From Neorhizobium tomejilense (GTDB lineage Bacteria > Pseudomonadota > Alphaproteobacteria > Rhizobiales > Rhizobiaceae), in NCBI GenBank assembly GCA_002968845.1, contig PVBG01000025.1, positions 1-64,000 of the forward strand: DNA of 64,000 bases, given 5' to 3'. Both the position numbers and the translations under genes were made by a program. Shown here piece by piece: positions 24,619-32,880 of the stretch. How positions within the stretch are numbered: position 1 is the first letter of the stretch; every line of letters starts with the position of its first letter. The notes beneath the pieces are model-generated. The model searched no databases and was not told the origin of the DNA. It worked only from the letters and a program-made list of their open reading frames with translations.

Positions 24619-25449
24619 TCACCCCTGGGATTGCGTCTGGCCCTGCTGGCTTTGGGCCTGCGCCACCGTCAGCGAAACCTTGAGGTTTTCGCCGGCCGGG
24701 CCGAGGCGCATGCCGGAGACGGGGGCGCAGTCGCGGTAGCAGAGGCCGGAGGCGACCCGCACGTAACTGTCGTTCGGGCAGATCTTGTTCGACGTGTCGA
24801 AGCCGACCCAGCCGAGGCCCGGTAGATGCACTTCCGCCCAGGCATGGGTGGCGGCCTGTTCGGTCTCGCCTTCCATCAGCAGGTAGCCGGAAATGTAGCG
24901 CGCCGGGATATCCAGCAGGCGGGCGGCCGTGATGAAGATATGGGTATGGTCCTGGCAGACGCCGGTCTTTGCCTCGAGCGCCTGTTCGGCGGTCGTCTCG
25001 GTGCCGGTCGCACCCGGCACATAGGCAACGGTCTCATGGATCGTTTCCATCAGCGCGTGCATTTTTGCAAGCTCGCTGTCGCCCTTCAGGCTTTTGGCGA
25101 GTTCGCGGATGAGCTTGCCCGGCTTGGTCAGCGCCGTCTCGCGCAGGAACAGCCAGAGCGGGCAGAAACCCTGATGCGGGCCGAACACGCCGGCGCGGTC
25201 GAGGGTCTCCACCTCGCCGGAGGCGACGATGCGGATCATGTGTTCGGTGCCCTCGGTGGAGACCAGCTCGACGCGGTTGCCGAACTGGTCGGCATAACCC
25301 GCCTCGATCTTGGCGCCATCGACGGTGATCGACCAGTTGATGACCTTCTGGCCGGGACCGTCGGTCGGCGTCAGCCTGAGCCGCTGCAGCGAATAGGGCA
25401 CCGGCTCGTCGTAGAGATATTCGGTCGTATGGGAGATCTTCAGCCGCAT
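24619..25449 (-). CDS. transglutaminase-like (cysteine protease fold) protein
   Basis: 276 residues. N-terminal beta domain MRLKISHTTEYLYDEPVPYS, then the catalytic core with C165 in KTGVCQDHTHIF, H202 in ATHAWAEVHLP and D218 in GWVGFDTSN. The C-terminal tail is glutamine-rich (about the last 15 residues). Third gene of a conserved trio with alpha-E and ATP-grasp proteins. Comparative work on ATP-grasp amidoligases proposed that such trios make and trim a peptide; no product is known. Confidence 0.88.
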   Translation of the reverse strand: MRLKISHTTEYLYDEPVPYSLQRLRLTPTDGPGQKVINWSITVDGAKIEAGYADQFGNRVELVSTEGTEHMIRIVASGEVETLDRAGVFGPHQGFCPLWLFLRETALTKPGKLIRELAKSLKGDSELAKMHALMETIHETVAYVPGATGTETTAEQALEAKTGVCQDHTHIFITAARLLDIPARYISGYLLMEGETEQAATHAWAEVHLPGLGWVGFDTSNKICPNDSYVRVASGLCYRDCAPVSGMRLGPAGENLKVSLTVAQAQSQQGQTQSQG

Positions 25450-25476
25450 GTGCGGTAAATCCTGTGCCTGTTGGGC

Positions 25477-26418
25477 CTACTGATAAAAGCGGTAGCCTTC
25501 GGAGATTTCGGCGCTGAGCTGGTTATTGCGGCTGACGAAATCCTCCAGGAATTCGTGCAGGCCCTGGTCCATTATGTCGGAAATGGAGCCACGCTTCAGC
25601 GTCGAGCGGATCGCCGCCGCCGTCTCGTGCGCCTTCAGCCGCTCATCATAGGTCTGTGCCAGATAATCGAGATTGCTGGTGATCTTCTCGTAACAGTAAG
25701 CCAACGAGCGCGGCATCTGGACTTTCAGGATGAGGAAGTCGGCGATGTTGGCGGATTGATATTCGCCGTCATAGACCCAGCCGTAGGAACGGTGGGCCGA
25801 GACCGAGCGCAGAATCGATTCCCATTGGTAGTTGTCGAGCTTCGATCCGACCTGGCTGATCGCCGGCAGAAGCACGTAATATTTCACGTCGAGAATGCGG
25901 CTGGTGTTGTCGGCGCGCTCGATGAACGTGCCGATGCGCGAGAAGTTGTAGAGGTCGTTTCTCAGCATCGAGCCGTGGAAGGCACCGCGGATCAGGCCGC
26001 AGCGGTGCTTGATGACGTCGATCAGTTCCGGCAGGTCGGTCTGCTTCACCTTGCGGGAAAGCCGGGCCTTCAGGTCGATCCAGCATTCGTTGGTCGCCTC
26101 CCAGGTTTCGCGGGTCAGCGCGGTGCGCACCATGCGGGCGTTGTTGCGCCCGAATTCGATGCAGGACATGACGCTCGACGGGTTCGACGTGTCGCGCAGC
26201 AGGTAGTCGATGGCGTCCGCCGCCGTCAGTTCGGCGTGCACTTCCGAATAGGCTTCGCGCACGCCGGCGCTTTCGAGCACGCCGTGCCAATCCTCGTCGG
26301 AGGAGCCGGCGCGGGTCAGCGATACGCGCAGGCCGGCGTCGACGAGGCGGGCGATATTCTCCGCCCGCTCGATGTAGCGGAACATCCAGTAAAGGCCGTT
26401 TGCAGTTCTTCCGAGCAT
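25477..26418 (-). CDS. alpha-E domain protein (DUF403)
   Basis: 313 residues, almost entirely helical: MLGRTANGLYWMFRYIERAE, then ARLVDAG; later NNARMVRTALTRETWEATNE, FSRIGTFIERADNTSRILDV and YLAQTYDERLKAHETA. Soluble, no catalytic motif seen. It lies 12 bp after the ATP-grasp gene and 27 bp before the transglutaminase gene, a fixed partnership in many proteobacteria, and probably acts with them as one system. Confidence 0.88.
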   Translation of the reverse strand: MLGRTANGLYWMFRYIERAENIARLVDAGLRVSLTRAGSSDEDWHGVLESAGVREAYSEVHAELTAADAIDYLLRDTSNPSSVMSCIEFGRNNARMVRTALTRETWEATNECWIDLKARLSRKVKQTDLPELIDVIKHRCGLIRGAFHGSMLRNDLYNFSRIGTFIERADNTSRILDVKYYVLLPAISQVGSKLDNYQWESILRSVSAHRSYGWVYDGEYQSANIADFLILKVQMPRSLAYCYEKITSNLDYLAQTYDERLKAHETAAAIRSTLKRGSISDIMDQGLHEFLEDFVSRNNQLSAEISEGYRFYQ

Positions 26419-26430
26419 GTATCTACGACC

Positions 26431-27840
26431 TCAATCTTCCAGTACCCAGGTGTCCTTGGTGCCGCCGCCCTGGCTGGAATTGACCACCAGCGAACCCTGT
26501 TTCAGGGCCACGCGGGTCAAGCCGCCGGGGATGATCTTCACCTTGTCGGAAACCAGCACATAGGGGCGCAGGTCGACGTGACGGGGGGCAATCCCCTTGT
26601 TGACGAAGATCGGCACGGTGGACAGCGCCAGCGTCGGCTGGGCGATGTAGTTGTCGGGCCTGGCCGCCAGCTTCTCGGCGAAGTCGGTGCGCTCCTTCTT
26701 GCTCGCTGTCGGGCCTACCAGCATGCCGTAGCCGCCCGAACCGTGCACTTCCTTGATGACCAGTTCCTCGATGTGCTCCAGCACGTATTTGAGGCTGTCG
26801 GGCTCGGAACAGCGCCAGGTCGGCACGTTTTCGAGCAGCGCCTTGCGGCCCGTGTAGAACTCGACGATCTCGGGCATGTAGGAATAGATCGCCTTGTCGT
26901 CGCAGATGCCGGTGCCGGGCGCGTTGGCGATGGTGATGTTGCCGGCCCGGTAGACGTCCATGATGCCTGGAATGCCGAGCGCCGAATCCGCGCGAAAGGT
27001 CATCGGATCGAGGTAGTCGTCGTCGACGCGGCGGTAGAGCACATCGATCGCCTCGTAACCCCTTGTCGTGCGCATCTTGACGCGGCCGTCGATGACGCGC
27101 AGATCGCCGCCCTCGACGAGCTCGACGCCCATCTGGTCGGCGAGGAACGAGTGTTCGTAATAGGCAGAGTTGAAGATGCCGGGAGTCAGCACCGCGACGC
27201 GCGGCCGGCCCTTGCAGCCGGGAGGGGCAAGCGAGGCGAGCGACTGGCGCAGCAGCCGCGGATAGTCCTCGACCCGCTGCACCTTGTTCAGCGCAAACAG
27301 TTCGGGGAACATCTGCATCATGGTTTCCCGGTTTTCCAGCATGTAGGAAACTCCGGACGGCGTGCGGGCATTGTCTTCCAGCACATAGAACTGGTCCTCG
27401 CCGGTGCGCACGATGTCGGTGCCGACGATATGAGTGTAGACGCCGCCGGGCGGCTTGAAGCCGATCATTTCGGGAAGGAAGGTGACGTTCCTCTCGATCA
27501 GCGCGCGGGGAATGCGGCCGGCCTTGATGATCTCCTGCTTGTGGTAGATGTCGTCGAGGAAGGCGTTGAGCGCCAGAACCCGCTGCTCGATGCCCTGCGC
27601 AAGCTTGCGCCATTCACGAGCCGAGATGATGCGGGGAATGATGTCGAAGGGGATGAGCTTTTCGGAACTGTCTGCGTGTCCATAGACCGCGAATGTGATG
27701 CCTGTCTTTCTGAATATGTTTTCCGCGTCTTGGGTTTTGCGGATCAGGTGCGCAGCGTCCTGACTGGCATACCATTCGTGGTAGGTCTTGTATGGCGGTC
27801 GCGGAAGGTTTTCCGCAGTCAACATTTCATCAAATGCCAA
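26431..27840 (-). CDS. circularly permuted ATP-grasp protein (DUF404/DUF407)
   Basis: 469 residues from a TTG start (MAFDEMLTAENLPRPPYKTY), preceded by AAGGGGAA; an ATG five codons later is the alternative. Conserved blocks: FRKTGITFAVYGHADSSEKL, PFDIIPRIISAREWRKLAQG, ALNAFLDDIYHKQEI, VLEDNARTPSGVSYMLENRE, NAPGTGICDDKA and KEVHGSGGYGMLVGP. Predicted to ligate an amine to a carboxylate using ATP. First gene of the ATP-grasp/alpha-E/transglutaminase operon. Confidence 0.85.
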   Translation of the reverse strand: MAFDEMLTAENLPRPPYKTYHEWYASQDAAHLIRKTQDAENIFRKTGITFAVYGHADSSEKLIPFDIIPRIISAREWRKLAQGIEQRVLALNAFLDDIYHKQEIIKAGRIPRALIERNVTFLPEMIGFKPPGGVYTHIVGTDIVRTGEDQFYVLEDNARTPSGVSYMLENRETMMQMFPELFALNKVQRVEDYPRLLRQSLASLAPPGCKGRPRVAVLTPGIFNSAYYEHSFLADQMGVELVEGGDLRVIDGRVKMRTTRGYEAIDVLYRRVDDDYLDPMTFRADSALGIPGIMDVYRAGNITIANAPGTGICDDKAIYSYMPEIVEFYTGRKALLENVPTWRCSEPDSLKYVLEHIEELVIKEVHGSGGYGMLVGPTASKKERTDFAEKLAARPDNYIAQPTLALSTVPIFVNKGIAPRHVDLRPYVLVSDKVKIIPGGLTRVALKQGSLVVNSSQGGGTKDTWVLED

Positions 27841-28188
27841 AGGCGCATTCCCCTTTTTTGGCCATAAGAGTACAACGGTGCAGGCAATGCAAGAACTGTG
27901 CGCAATTCGCGGAAAAGAATTCTGCGCGTCAAAAAATACAGGCTCCAGGCCCCGCCCATCAGTAAATGCGCTGATTCTAGCGCTCTGCAAGCATCCTATT
28001 TTAGGAGGAGGTGAATAAGCCTCCTGCCTTGAAAAACATCATCTGCCCCAAGTGGTGTCCAAGCATTGTTCAAGCGCTGCTCATCGCAATCATCAGTTTT
28101 TCTGCTTTGACGATGAAACGGGGTGGGAATAAGCAGGCGGTTTCCATGAAAGCGGCCGCTGCCGAAATCTCCGCCGGACATCCCCATC
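27841..28188. other. 348-bp divergent intergenic region
   Basis: Lies between the ATP-grasp gene and the DMT transporter and must carry both promoters. It holds an unusually strong ribosome-site-like AGGAGGAGGTG at 28002-28012, whose GTG opens a frame that soon runs as a shadow of the transporter. No gene is called. Confidence 0.5.
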
Positions 28189-29061
28189 ATGCTCGACCGC
28201 CTGGCTCCGGCCCTCTTCGTCCTCCTCTGGTCCACGGGCTGGATCGTCGCGAAATATGCGGCGGTGCACGCCGATCCCCTGACGTTCCTGGCCGGACGGC
28301 ACGCGCTCGCCGCCGCGGCGTTTTTCGCGGTCTGCCTGATCACCCGGGCCAAGTGGCCGAAGAGCCGGGCCCAGCTCGGCCATGCAATGTTCTCGGGCGT
28401 TTTCCTGCACGGGCTCTATCTCGCCGGCGTCTGGTATGCGATCGGGCAGGGCGTGCCGGCCGGCCTTTCCGGCATCATCGCCGGACTGCAGCCGCTGCTG
28501 ACCGCCATGGTCGCGCCGCTTTTCCTCGGAGAGCGCCTCAAGCCCTTGCAGAAGATCGGGCTGGCGCTCGGATTTGCCGGCATCCTGATCGCGATCTCGC
28601 CGCAGCTTCTCGACCTCTTCGAGCGCGGGCTGGCCGGACTTGCGATTCCGGTGCTGATCAATCTCGTCGCCATGACGTCAGTCACCTACGGCACGCTCTA
28701 TCAGAAGCGGCACCTGCAGGAGGGCGACCTGTTCTCGATCGCCACGCTGCAATTCGTCGGAGCGCTGATCGTCACCATCCCGCTGGCGCTCAGCCTCGAA
28801 AACCTGCGCTTCGACTGGACGCATGAGGCGATCTTCGCCATGGCCTGGTCGGTCCTCGGCTTGTCGATGGGCGCCGTCGGCCTGCTGCTCTACCTCATCC
28901 GCCGCGGCCAGGTGTCCCGCGCCGCCTCGCTCATCTACCTGATGCCGCCGGTGGTGGCGATCGAGGCGGCCATCCTGTTCGGGGAGCCGCTGACCCTGCC
29001 GATGATCGTCGGCACGGTGATCGTGGTGGCGGGCGTCTACATGGTGAACCGAAAGGCCTGA
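28189..29061 (+). CDS. DMT-superfamily (EamA) transporter
   Basis: 290 residues with ten hydrophobic helices in two EamA repeats; starts MLDRLAPALFVLLWSTGWIV and has the repeat end signatures PLLTAMVAPLFLGERLKPLQ and PPVVAIEAAILFGEPLTLPM. Inner-membrane exporter of amino acids or metabolites by family; substrate unknown. Single gene, followed 86 bp later by an SDR gene. Confidence 0.87.
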   Translation: MLDRLAPALFVLLWSTGWIVAKYAAVHADPLTFLAGRHALAAAAFFAVCLITRAKWPKSRAQLGHAMFSGVFLHGLYLAGVWYAIGQGVPAGLSGIIAGLQPLLTAMVAPLFLGERLKPLQKIGLALGFAGILIAISPQLLDLFERGLAGLAIPVLINLVAMTSVTYGTLYQKRHLQEGDLFSIATLQFVGALIVTIPLALSLENLRFDWTHEAIFAMAWSVLGLSMGAVGLLLYLIRRGQVSRAASLIYLMPPVVAIEAAILFGEPLTLPMIVGTVIVVAGVYMVNRKA

Positions 29062-29146
29062 GCGAGTTTTTCATTTGGTCAGGAAACGGGTGTCGATGCG
29101 AAACGGGCGGCCTTAGACAGCGGATGTAACCAACAGGAGGTACATC

Positions 29147-29890
29147 ATGCTAACCGACAAAGTGGCCATCGTTACCGGCGCATCAAGCGGCATCGGCCGG
29201 GCCGCCGCCCTTCTCTTCGCCCGGGAAGGGGCTGCCGTCGTTGCCAACGCGCGGGGCGAGGCGGAATTGCAGAAGCTTGTTTCCGAGATCGAGGCGGCGG
29301 GCGGACGTGCGGTCGCCGTGGCAGGCGATGTCGCGGACGAGGAAACCCACCGGACATTGCTCGAAGCGGCGCTTGGCCGGTTCGGCGGTCTCGACATCGC
29401 CCTGAACAATGCGGGCACGGTCGGACCCTACAAGCCGCTGGGCGAGGTGATGCTGGAGGAGTGGCAGCATGCCCTGGCCATGAACCTCACGAGCGCCTTC
29501 CTCGGCGCCCGTTTGCAGATCCCGGCCATGCTCGAGCGCGGCGGCGGGTCGATCATCTTCACCTCTACCTTCGTCGGCACCAGCGTCGGCATCCCCGGCA
29601 TGGGGACCTATGGCGCATCGAAGGCCGGGATCATGGGTCTGGTGAAAGGGATTACCGCCGACTACGGAGCGCGCGGCATACGCGCCAATGCGCTGCTGCC
29701 GGGCGGCACCGACACCCCGATGGCGGGCGACGCGTCGCAAAAGGAATGGGCGGCGGGCCTGCATGCCCTCAAGCGCATCGCCCAGCCCGAGGAAATCGCC
29801 CGGGCCGCACTTTTCCTGGCAAGCCCGATGGCGAGCTTCGTGGCAGGGTCCGCGCTCTATGCGGACGGAGGAAACGCGGCGGTCAAATGA
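29147..29890 (+). CDS. SDR-family oxidoreductase
   Basis: 247 residues, classical SDR: NAD(P)-binding TGASSGIGRAAALLF, NNAG in ALNNAGTVGP, catalytic Y-x-x-x-K in YGASKAGIMG, and the C-terminal SFVAGSALYADGG. ATG preceded by AGGAGG. Substrate unknown. Convergent with the helicase gene through a shared terminator. Confidence 0.9.
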   Translation: MLTDKVAIVTGASSGIGRAAALLFAREGAAVVANARGEAELQKLVSEIEAAGGRAVAVAGDVADEETHRTLLEAALGRFGGLDIALNNAGTVGPYKPLGEVMLEEWQHALAMNLTSAFLGARLQIPAMLERGGGSIIFTSTFVGTSVGIPGMGTYGASKAGIMGLVKGITADYGARGIRANALLPGGTDTPMAGDASQKEWAAGLHALKRIAQPEEIARAALFLASPMASFVAGSALYADGGNAAVK

Positions 29891-29895
29891 CAAAA

Positions 29896-29921
29896 AAAGA
29901 GGCCGCGCGAGCGGCCTCTTT
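29896..29921. terminator. bidirectional terminator between SDR and helicase genes
   Basis: Stem AAAGAGGCCGC/GCGGCCTCTTT with a GCGA loop and an A-run on the left; good on both strands. Confidence 0.88.
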
Positions 29922-29948
29922 GCTTTGTTTCCCTATACAGGGTTGCCG

Positions 29949-31658
29949 TTACGCCGGGCGGCGTGTGCGGCCCTGCTGGCCGGAGCGGTTGTCGTTGCCG
30001 AACTTTACCGGGCCTCCGTTGCCACCAGCGGCGGGCCGGGCGGCTTCGACGCGCGGGCCGCGGTTGTTGCGCTGGGCAGCGGGCTCATGGGCGCCGTGTG
30101 CGGCATGGGGGTTCTGAGCCCCATTGCCGCCCTTGCGGTGTTCCTTGCGGGGCTCGGTGCGTGCCGGACGGCCTTCGCCGTTCTGGGGACCGAACTGCTT
30201 CTTGGCCGGGCGGAAATCCGACGTGGTCGTCAGGTCGTTGTCGACTTCCGGGCGCGGAGCGTCCTCACCGCGGCGCTGGCCGCGGAAATCGTCGTTGCGA
30301 CGGTTGTCGCGCTGCGGGCGATCACCATGGGGACGAGCCGGACGCTGGGGACGATCACCGCCCTCGGCACCTTCTGCTGCGAAGAACGGCTTGCGGGCCG
30401 GACGGTCGCGGCGCTCGGGACGGCCTTCGCCGTTGCCGCGTGCCTGGCCGTTGCCGCCACGGCCGTTTTTGGCCGCGCCGCCACGGTTGTTGTTACCGGC
30501 TCCGCCGCGTGGCTGGCGGCCGCCTTCGGGGCGTTCGCCGGATGCGGTGGTGATCTCGATGTTCATCAGGCGCTCGATGTCGCGCAGCAGACGCGCTTCA
30601 TCGGGAGCGCAGAAGGCGATCGCGATGCCGTCACGACCGGCACGTGCGGTACGGCCAATGCGGTGAACATAGGCGTCCGGTACTTCCGGGAGATCGTAGT
30701 TGAAGACGTGGGTAACGCCGGGAATGTCGATGCCGCGGGCAGCAACGTCGGTGGCGACCAGAACGCGGATCTCATTGTCGCGGAAGGCCTTGAGGGCGCG
30801 TTCGCGCTGGCCCTGGCTCTTGTTGCCGTGGATCGAGGCGACCTTGAAGCCGATATGCTCGAGATGCTTGGAGAGCTTCTCGGCGCCGTGCTTGGTGCGC
30901 AGGAAGACCATGGCGCGGCCGGTCGGGTTTTCTTCGAGCGACTTCTTCAGAAGGTCCGTCTTGTCGTTCTTGCCGACCACGAAGTGGACGAACTGTTCGA
31001 CCTTGTCGGCAGCCTTGCCCGGAGGCGTGACCGAGACCTGAACCGGATCCTTGAGGAAGTCGGAGGCAAGATCTGCGATCGCCTTCGGCATGGTGGCCGA
31101 GAAGAGCAGGGTCTGGCGCTTGTTCGGCACCATCTTGGAAATCTTGCGCAGATCGTGGATGAAGCCGAGATCGAGCATCTGGTCGGCTTCGTCGAGAACG
31201 AGGTAACGAACCGCGGTCAGGCCGATGGCACGGCGGGCGATCAGGTCGAGCAGGCGGCCCGGGGTGGCGACGAGAATGTCGGTGCCCTTTTCGAGCTGCA
31301 GCTGCTGCTTGTTGATCGAGGCGCCGCCAACGACGGCGTTGATCTTCATCGGCGTGCCGCGCACGTAGCTCTTCAGGCTGGCGGCGATCTGGTTGACCAG
31401 TTCGCGGGTCGGAGCGAGGATGAGCGTACGGGTGGTGCGGTTGTCAGGACGCTTCGGGTCCTTGGCAAGCATTTCGATGATCGGGAGACCGAATGCGGCG
31501 GTCTTGCCGGTGCCGGTCTGAGCAAGGCCGATCATGTCGCGGCCTTCGAGAAGCTGGGGGATGGCCTGGGCCTGGATCGGGGTCGGCGTTTCGTAACCGA
31601 GCGCAAACAGAGTGGCAACGGTCTGCTTGGACAGACCAAGCTCGTGGAAATTCGTCAA
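29949..31658 (-). CDS. DEAD-box RNA helicase (RhlE-type)
   Basis: 569 residues. Motifs in order: Q motif FHELGLSKQTV/TPIQAQAIP, I AQTGTGKT, Ia PTRELVNQ, II VLDEADQMLD, III FSATMP, V VATDVAARGID, VI HRIGRTARAG. Beyond about residue 380 comes a long low-complexity tail rich in Gly, Arg, Asn and Pro (RGGAGNNNRGGAAKNGRGG) for RNA binding. RhlE-type helicases act in ribosome assembly, mRNA decay and cold adaptation. It has a long upstream non-coding region. Confidence 0.93.
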   Translation of the reverse strand: MTNFHELGLSKQTVATLFALGYETPTPIQAQAIPQLLEGRDMIGLAQTGTGKTAAFGLPIIEMLAKDPKRPDNRTTRTLILAPTRELVNQIAASLKSYVRGTPMKINAVVGGASINKQQLQLEKGTDILVATPGRLLDLIARRAIGLTAVRYLVLDEADQMLDLGFIHDLRKISKMVPNKRQTLLFSATMPKAIADLASDFLKDPVQVSVTPPGKAADKVEQFVHFVVGKNDKTDLLKKSLEENPTGRAMVFLRTKHGAEKLSKHLEHIGFKVASIHGNKSQGQRERALKAFRDNEIRVLVATDVAARGIDIPGVTHVFNYDLPEVPDAYVHRIGRTARAGRDGIAIAFCAPDEARLLRDIERLMNIEITTASGERPEGGRQPRGGAGNNNRGGAAKNGRGGNGQARGNGEGRPERRDRPARKPFFAAEGAEGGDRPQRPARPHGDRPQRDNRRNDDFRGQRRGEDAPRPEVDNDLTTTSDFRPAKKQFGPQNGEGRPARTEPRKEHRKGGNGAQNPHAAHGAHEPAAQRNNRGPRVEAARPAAGGNGGPVKFGNDNRSGQQGRTRRPA

Positions 31659-32003
31659 GTCGAATACCTTTTCGGGGCGCCAAAAGCGTATCGCCGGACT
31701 GGCACCATGCCGTCCGGTCTGCCTTTGGCGTCAAGAACCCCGCGTGAAGTGGGAACTTGCAAGTTGGAAATTGCTCTCCAGCGCTTAAACCCTCCGGGAT
31801 CGAGGGCGATCTATCTGTGCGCCTTGTTCCTTCTTCGCGGTGTCTTTAATGACGCGGGGCCAACTCACGCGGCGGCCGGAAGGTGAAAGCTGAAGCGCAT
31901 TTGGTGGTTTTCCGGGCAAAAGTCAAGCAGATGTTTCGCAATCGCGAAATGGCGTGGCTTCCCCGCCGAGGCAGACGCGGCGCTCCGAATGTCTCCACCA
32001 CAG
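31659..32003. other. 345-bp non-coding region upstream of the helicase gene
   Basis: No gene is seen. It presumably holds the helicase promoter and a long 5' leader, as is common for cold-regulated helicases. A small hairpin TTTCGC/GCGAAA lies at 31934-31949. No recognised RNA family was spotted. Confidence 0.45.
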
Positions 32004-32038
32004 CAAAAAGCCTGCCTCCGCCGGCGGCGGAAACAGGC
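32004..32038 (-). terminator. terminator of the proline-rich secreted protein gene
   Basis: Minus-strand hairpin with outer stem GCCTG/CAGGC and an inner GC-rich stem (32010-32038), followed by TTTTTG; 29 bases after the stop. Confidence 0.75.
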
Positions 32039-32066
32039 CCTTAGGATATGCGATCAGCCTTGCGGA

Positions 32067-32420
32067 TCAGCGCGAGCAGACTTCGACGCGATAGGCTTCG
32101 CCATAGCGGTTGCGGCGCCATTCGAGCTCGCAGACCGGCGGGTAGTCGCGGTAATAGGCGCGGCGGTAATAAACGGGCGGCGGGGGCGGGGGAGCATAGT
32201 CGTATTCCGGCTCCACATATTCAGGCTCGGCATAGGCCGGCCGCTGCGATCCGGCGACGATCGCGCCGCCGATGATGCCGCCGGCAAGGCCAGCCGCCAC
32301 GCCAGGCCAGACGTCGCGATGGCGGTCGCGGGCTTCAGCCGCAGGAGCGGTCACCGTCAGGGCGCCCGCTACGGACAGTGCGACGAGGCCGAGTGATATC
32401 GTCTTCTTCAGTGCCGACAT
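32067..32420 (-). CDS. secreted glycine-zipper / proline-rich small protein
   Basis: 117 residues. Signal peptide MSALKKTISLGLVALSVAG ending near AEA, then a glycine-zipper-like hydrophobic segment GVAAGLAGGIIGGAIVAGS, an acidic Tyr/Pro stretch with six prolines in a row, and a C-terminal cysteine pair in CELEWRRNRYGEAYRVEVC. Related in plan to the gene near 37.6 kb. Probably envelope-associated; function unknown. The inner ATG is chosen because it begins the signal peptide. Confidence 0.75.
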   Translation of the reverse strand: MSALKKTISLGLVALSVAGALTVTAPAAEARDRHRDVWPGVAAGLAGGIIGGAIVAGSQRPAYAEPEYVEPEYDYAPPPPPPVYYRRAYYRDYPPVCELEWRRNRYGEAYRVEVCSR

Positions 32421-32880
32421 GTTCTTTTCCTTTCCCTTTTTGTCCTCAAGGGGTGCAGAAATCGTGGCGCGCAAAGGCGGCGGATTGATGAAGACGATTT
32501 CCCGATAGTCTGAACGGACGTTCAGCTTCATGCGGCTTTCGGTTGATTTTCGTCAAGCCTGAGCAATCGCGAATGGAGATCGTGGCGAGATCGTGGCATT
32601 CTCATGGCAAAGGTTTGGCGGTGCAAAATCGGCCAAGCCTTCGATTCTCTTTCCCGATCGATCCGCGACAGCTTCATCCGCGTCGCGGGCGGCCAACACC
32701 GGTACTCGACCTGAGGCTGTATTTTCGACGGGAGGCCCTGGCTTCCGATTGACAAATGCCAAAGATGATAAGTCGTACCGTTTCAACAACACGATATTAA
32801 CACTCGCTATGGTGTTATCAGTCGATTGGGAGACAAACGAATCGAGCCGGATATCGGCCGGCACGAAGGAGCGGGGGAAG
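32421..32880. other. 460-bp divergent region upstream of the hybrid kinase
   Basis: No gene is supported. It must contain promoters for the small secreted protein and the hybrid kinase. The last 70 bases are open in the kinase frame from an ATG at 32809, so the kinase may start there instead. Confidence 0.45.

Noticed and set aside
25471..27867. 798-residue plus-strand open frame
   Set aside because: Exact shadow of the alpha-E and ATP-grasp genes; no ribosome site and no recognisable domain.
28011..28826. Frame beginning with GTG after a very strong AGGAGGAGG site
   Set aside because: The first 40 residues might be a leader peptide, but the rest is a shadow of the DMT transporter. No support beyond the ribosome-site match.
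30000..30500. Short GC-rich repeats that look like a tandem array
   Set aside because: They are codon repeats of the Gly/Arg/Asn-rich tail of the helicase.
29688..31886. 732-residue plus-strand open frame opposite the helicase
   Set aside because: Shadow of the DEAD-box gene; its low-complexity Ala/Val/Gly part mirrors the RGG-type tail.
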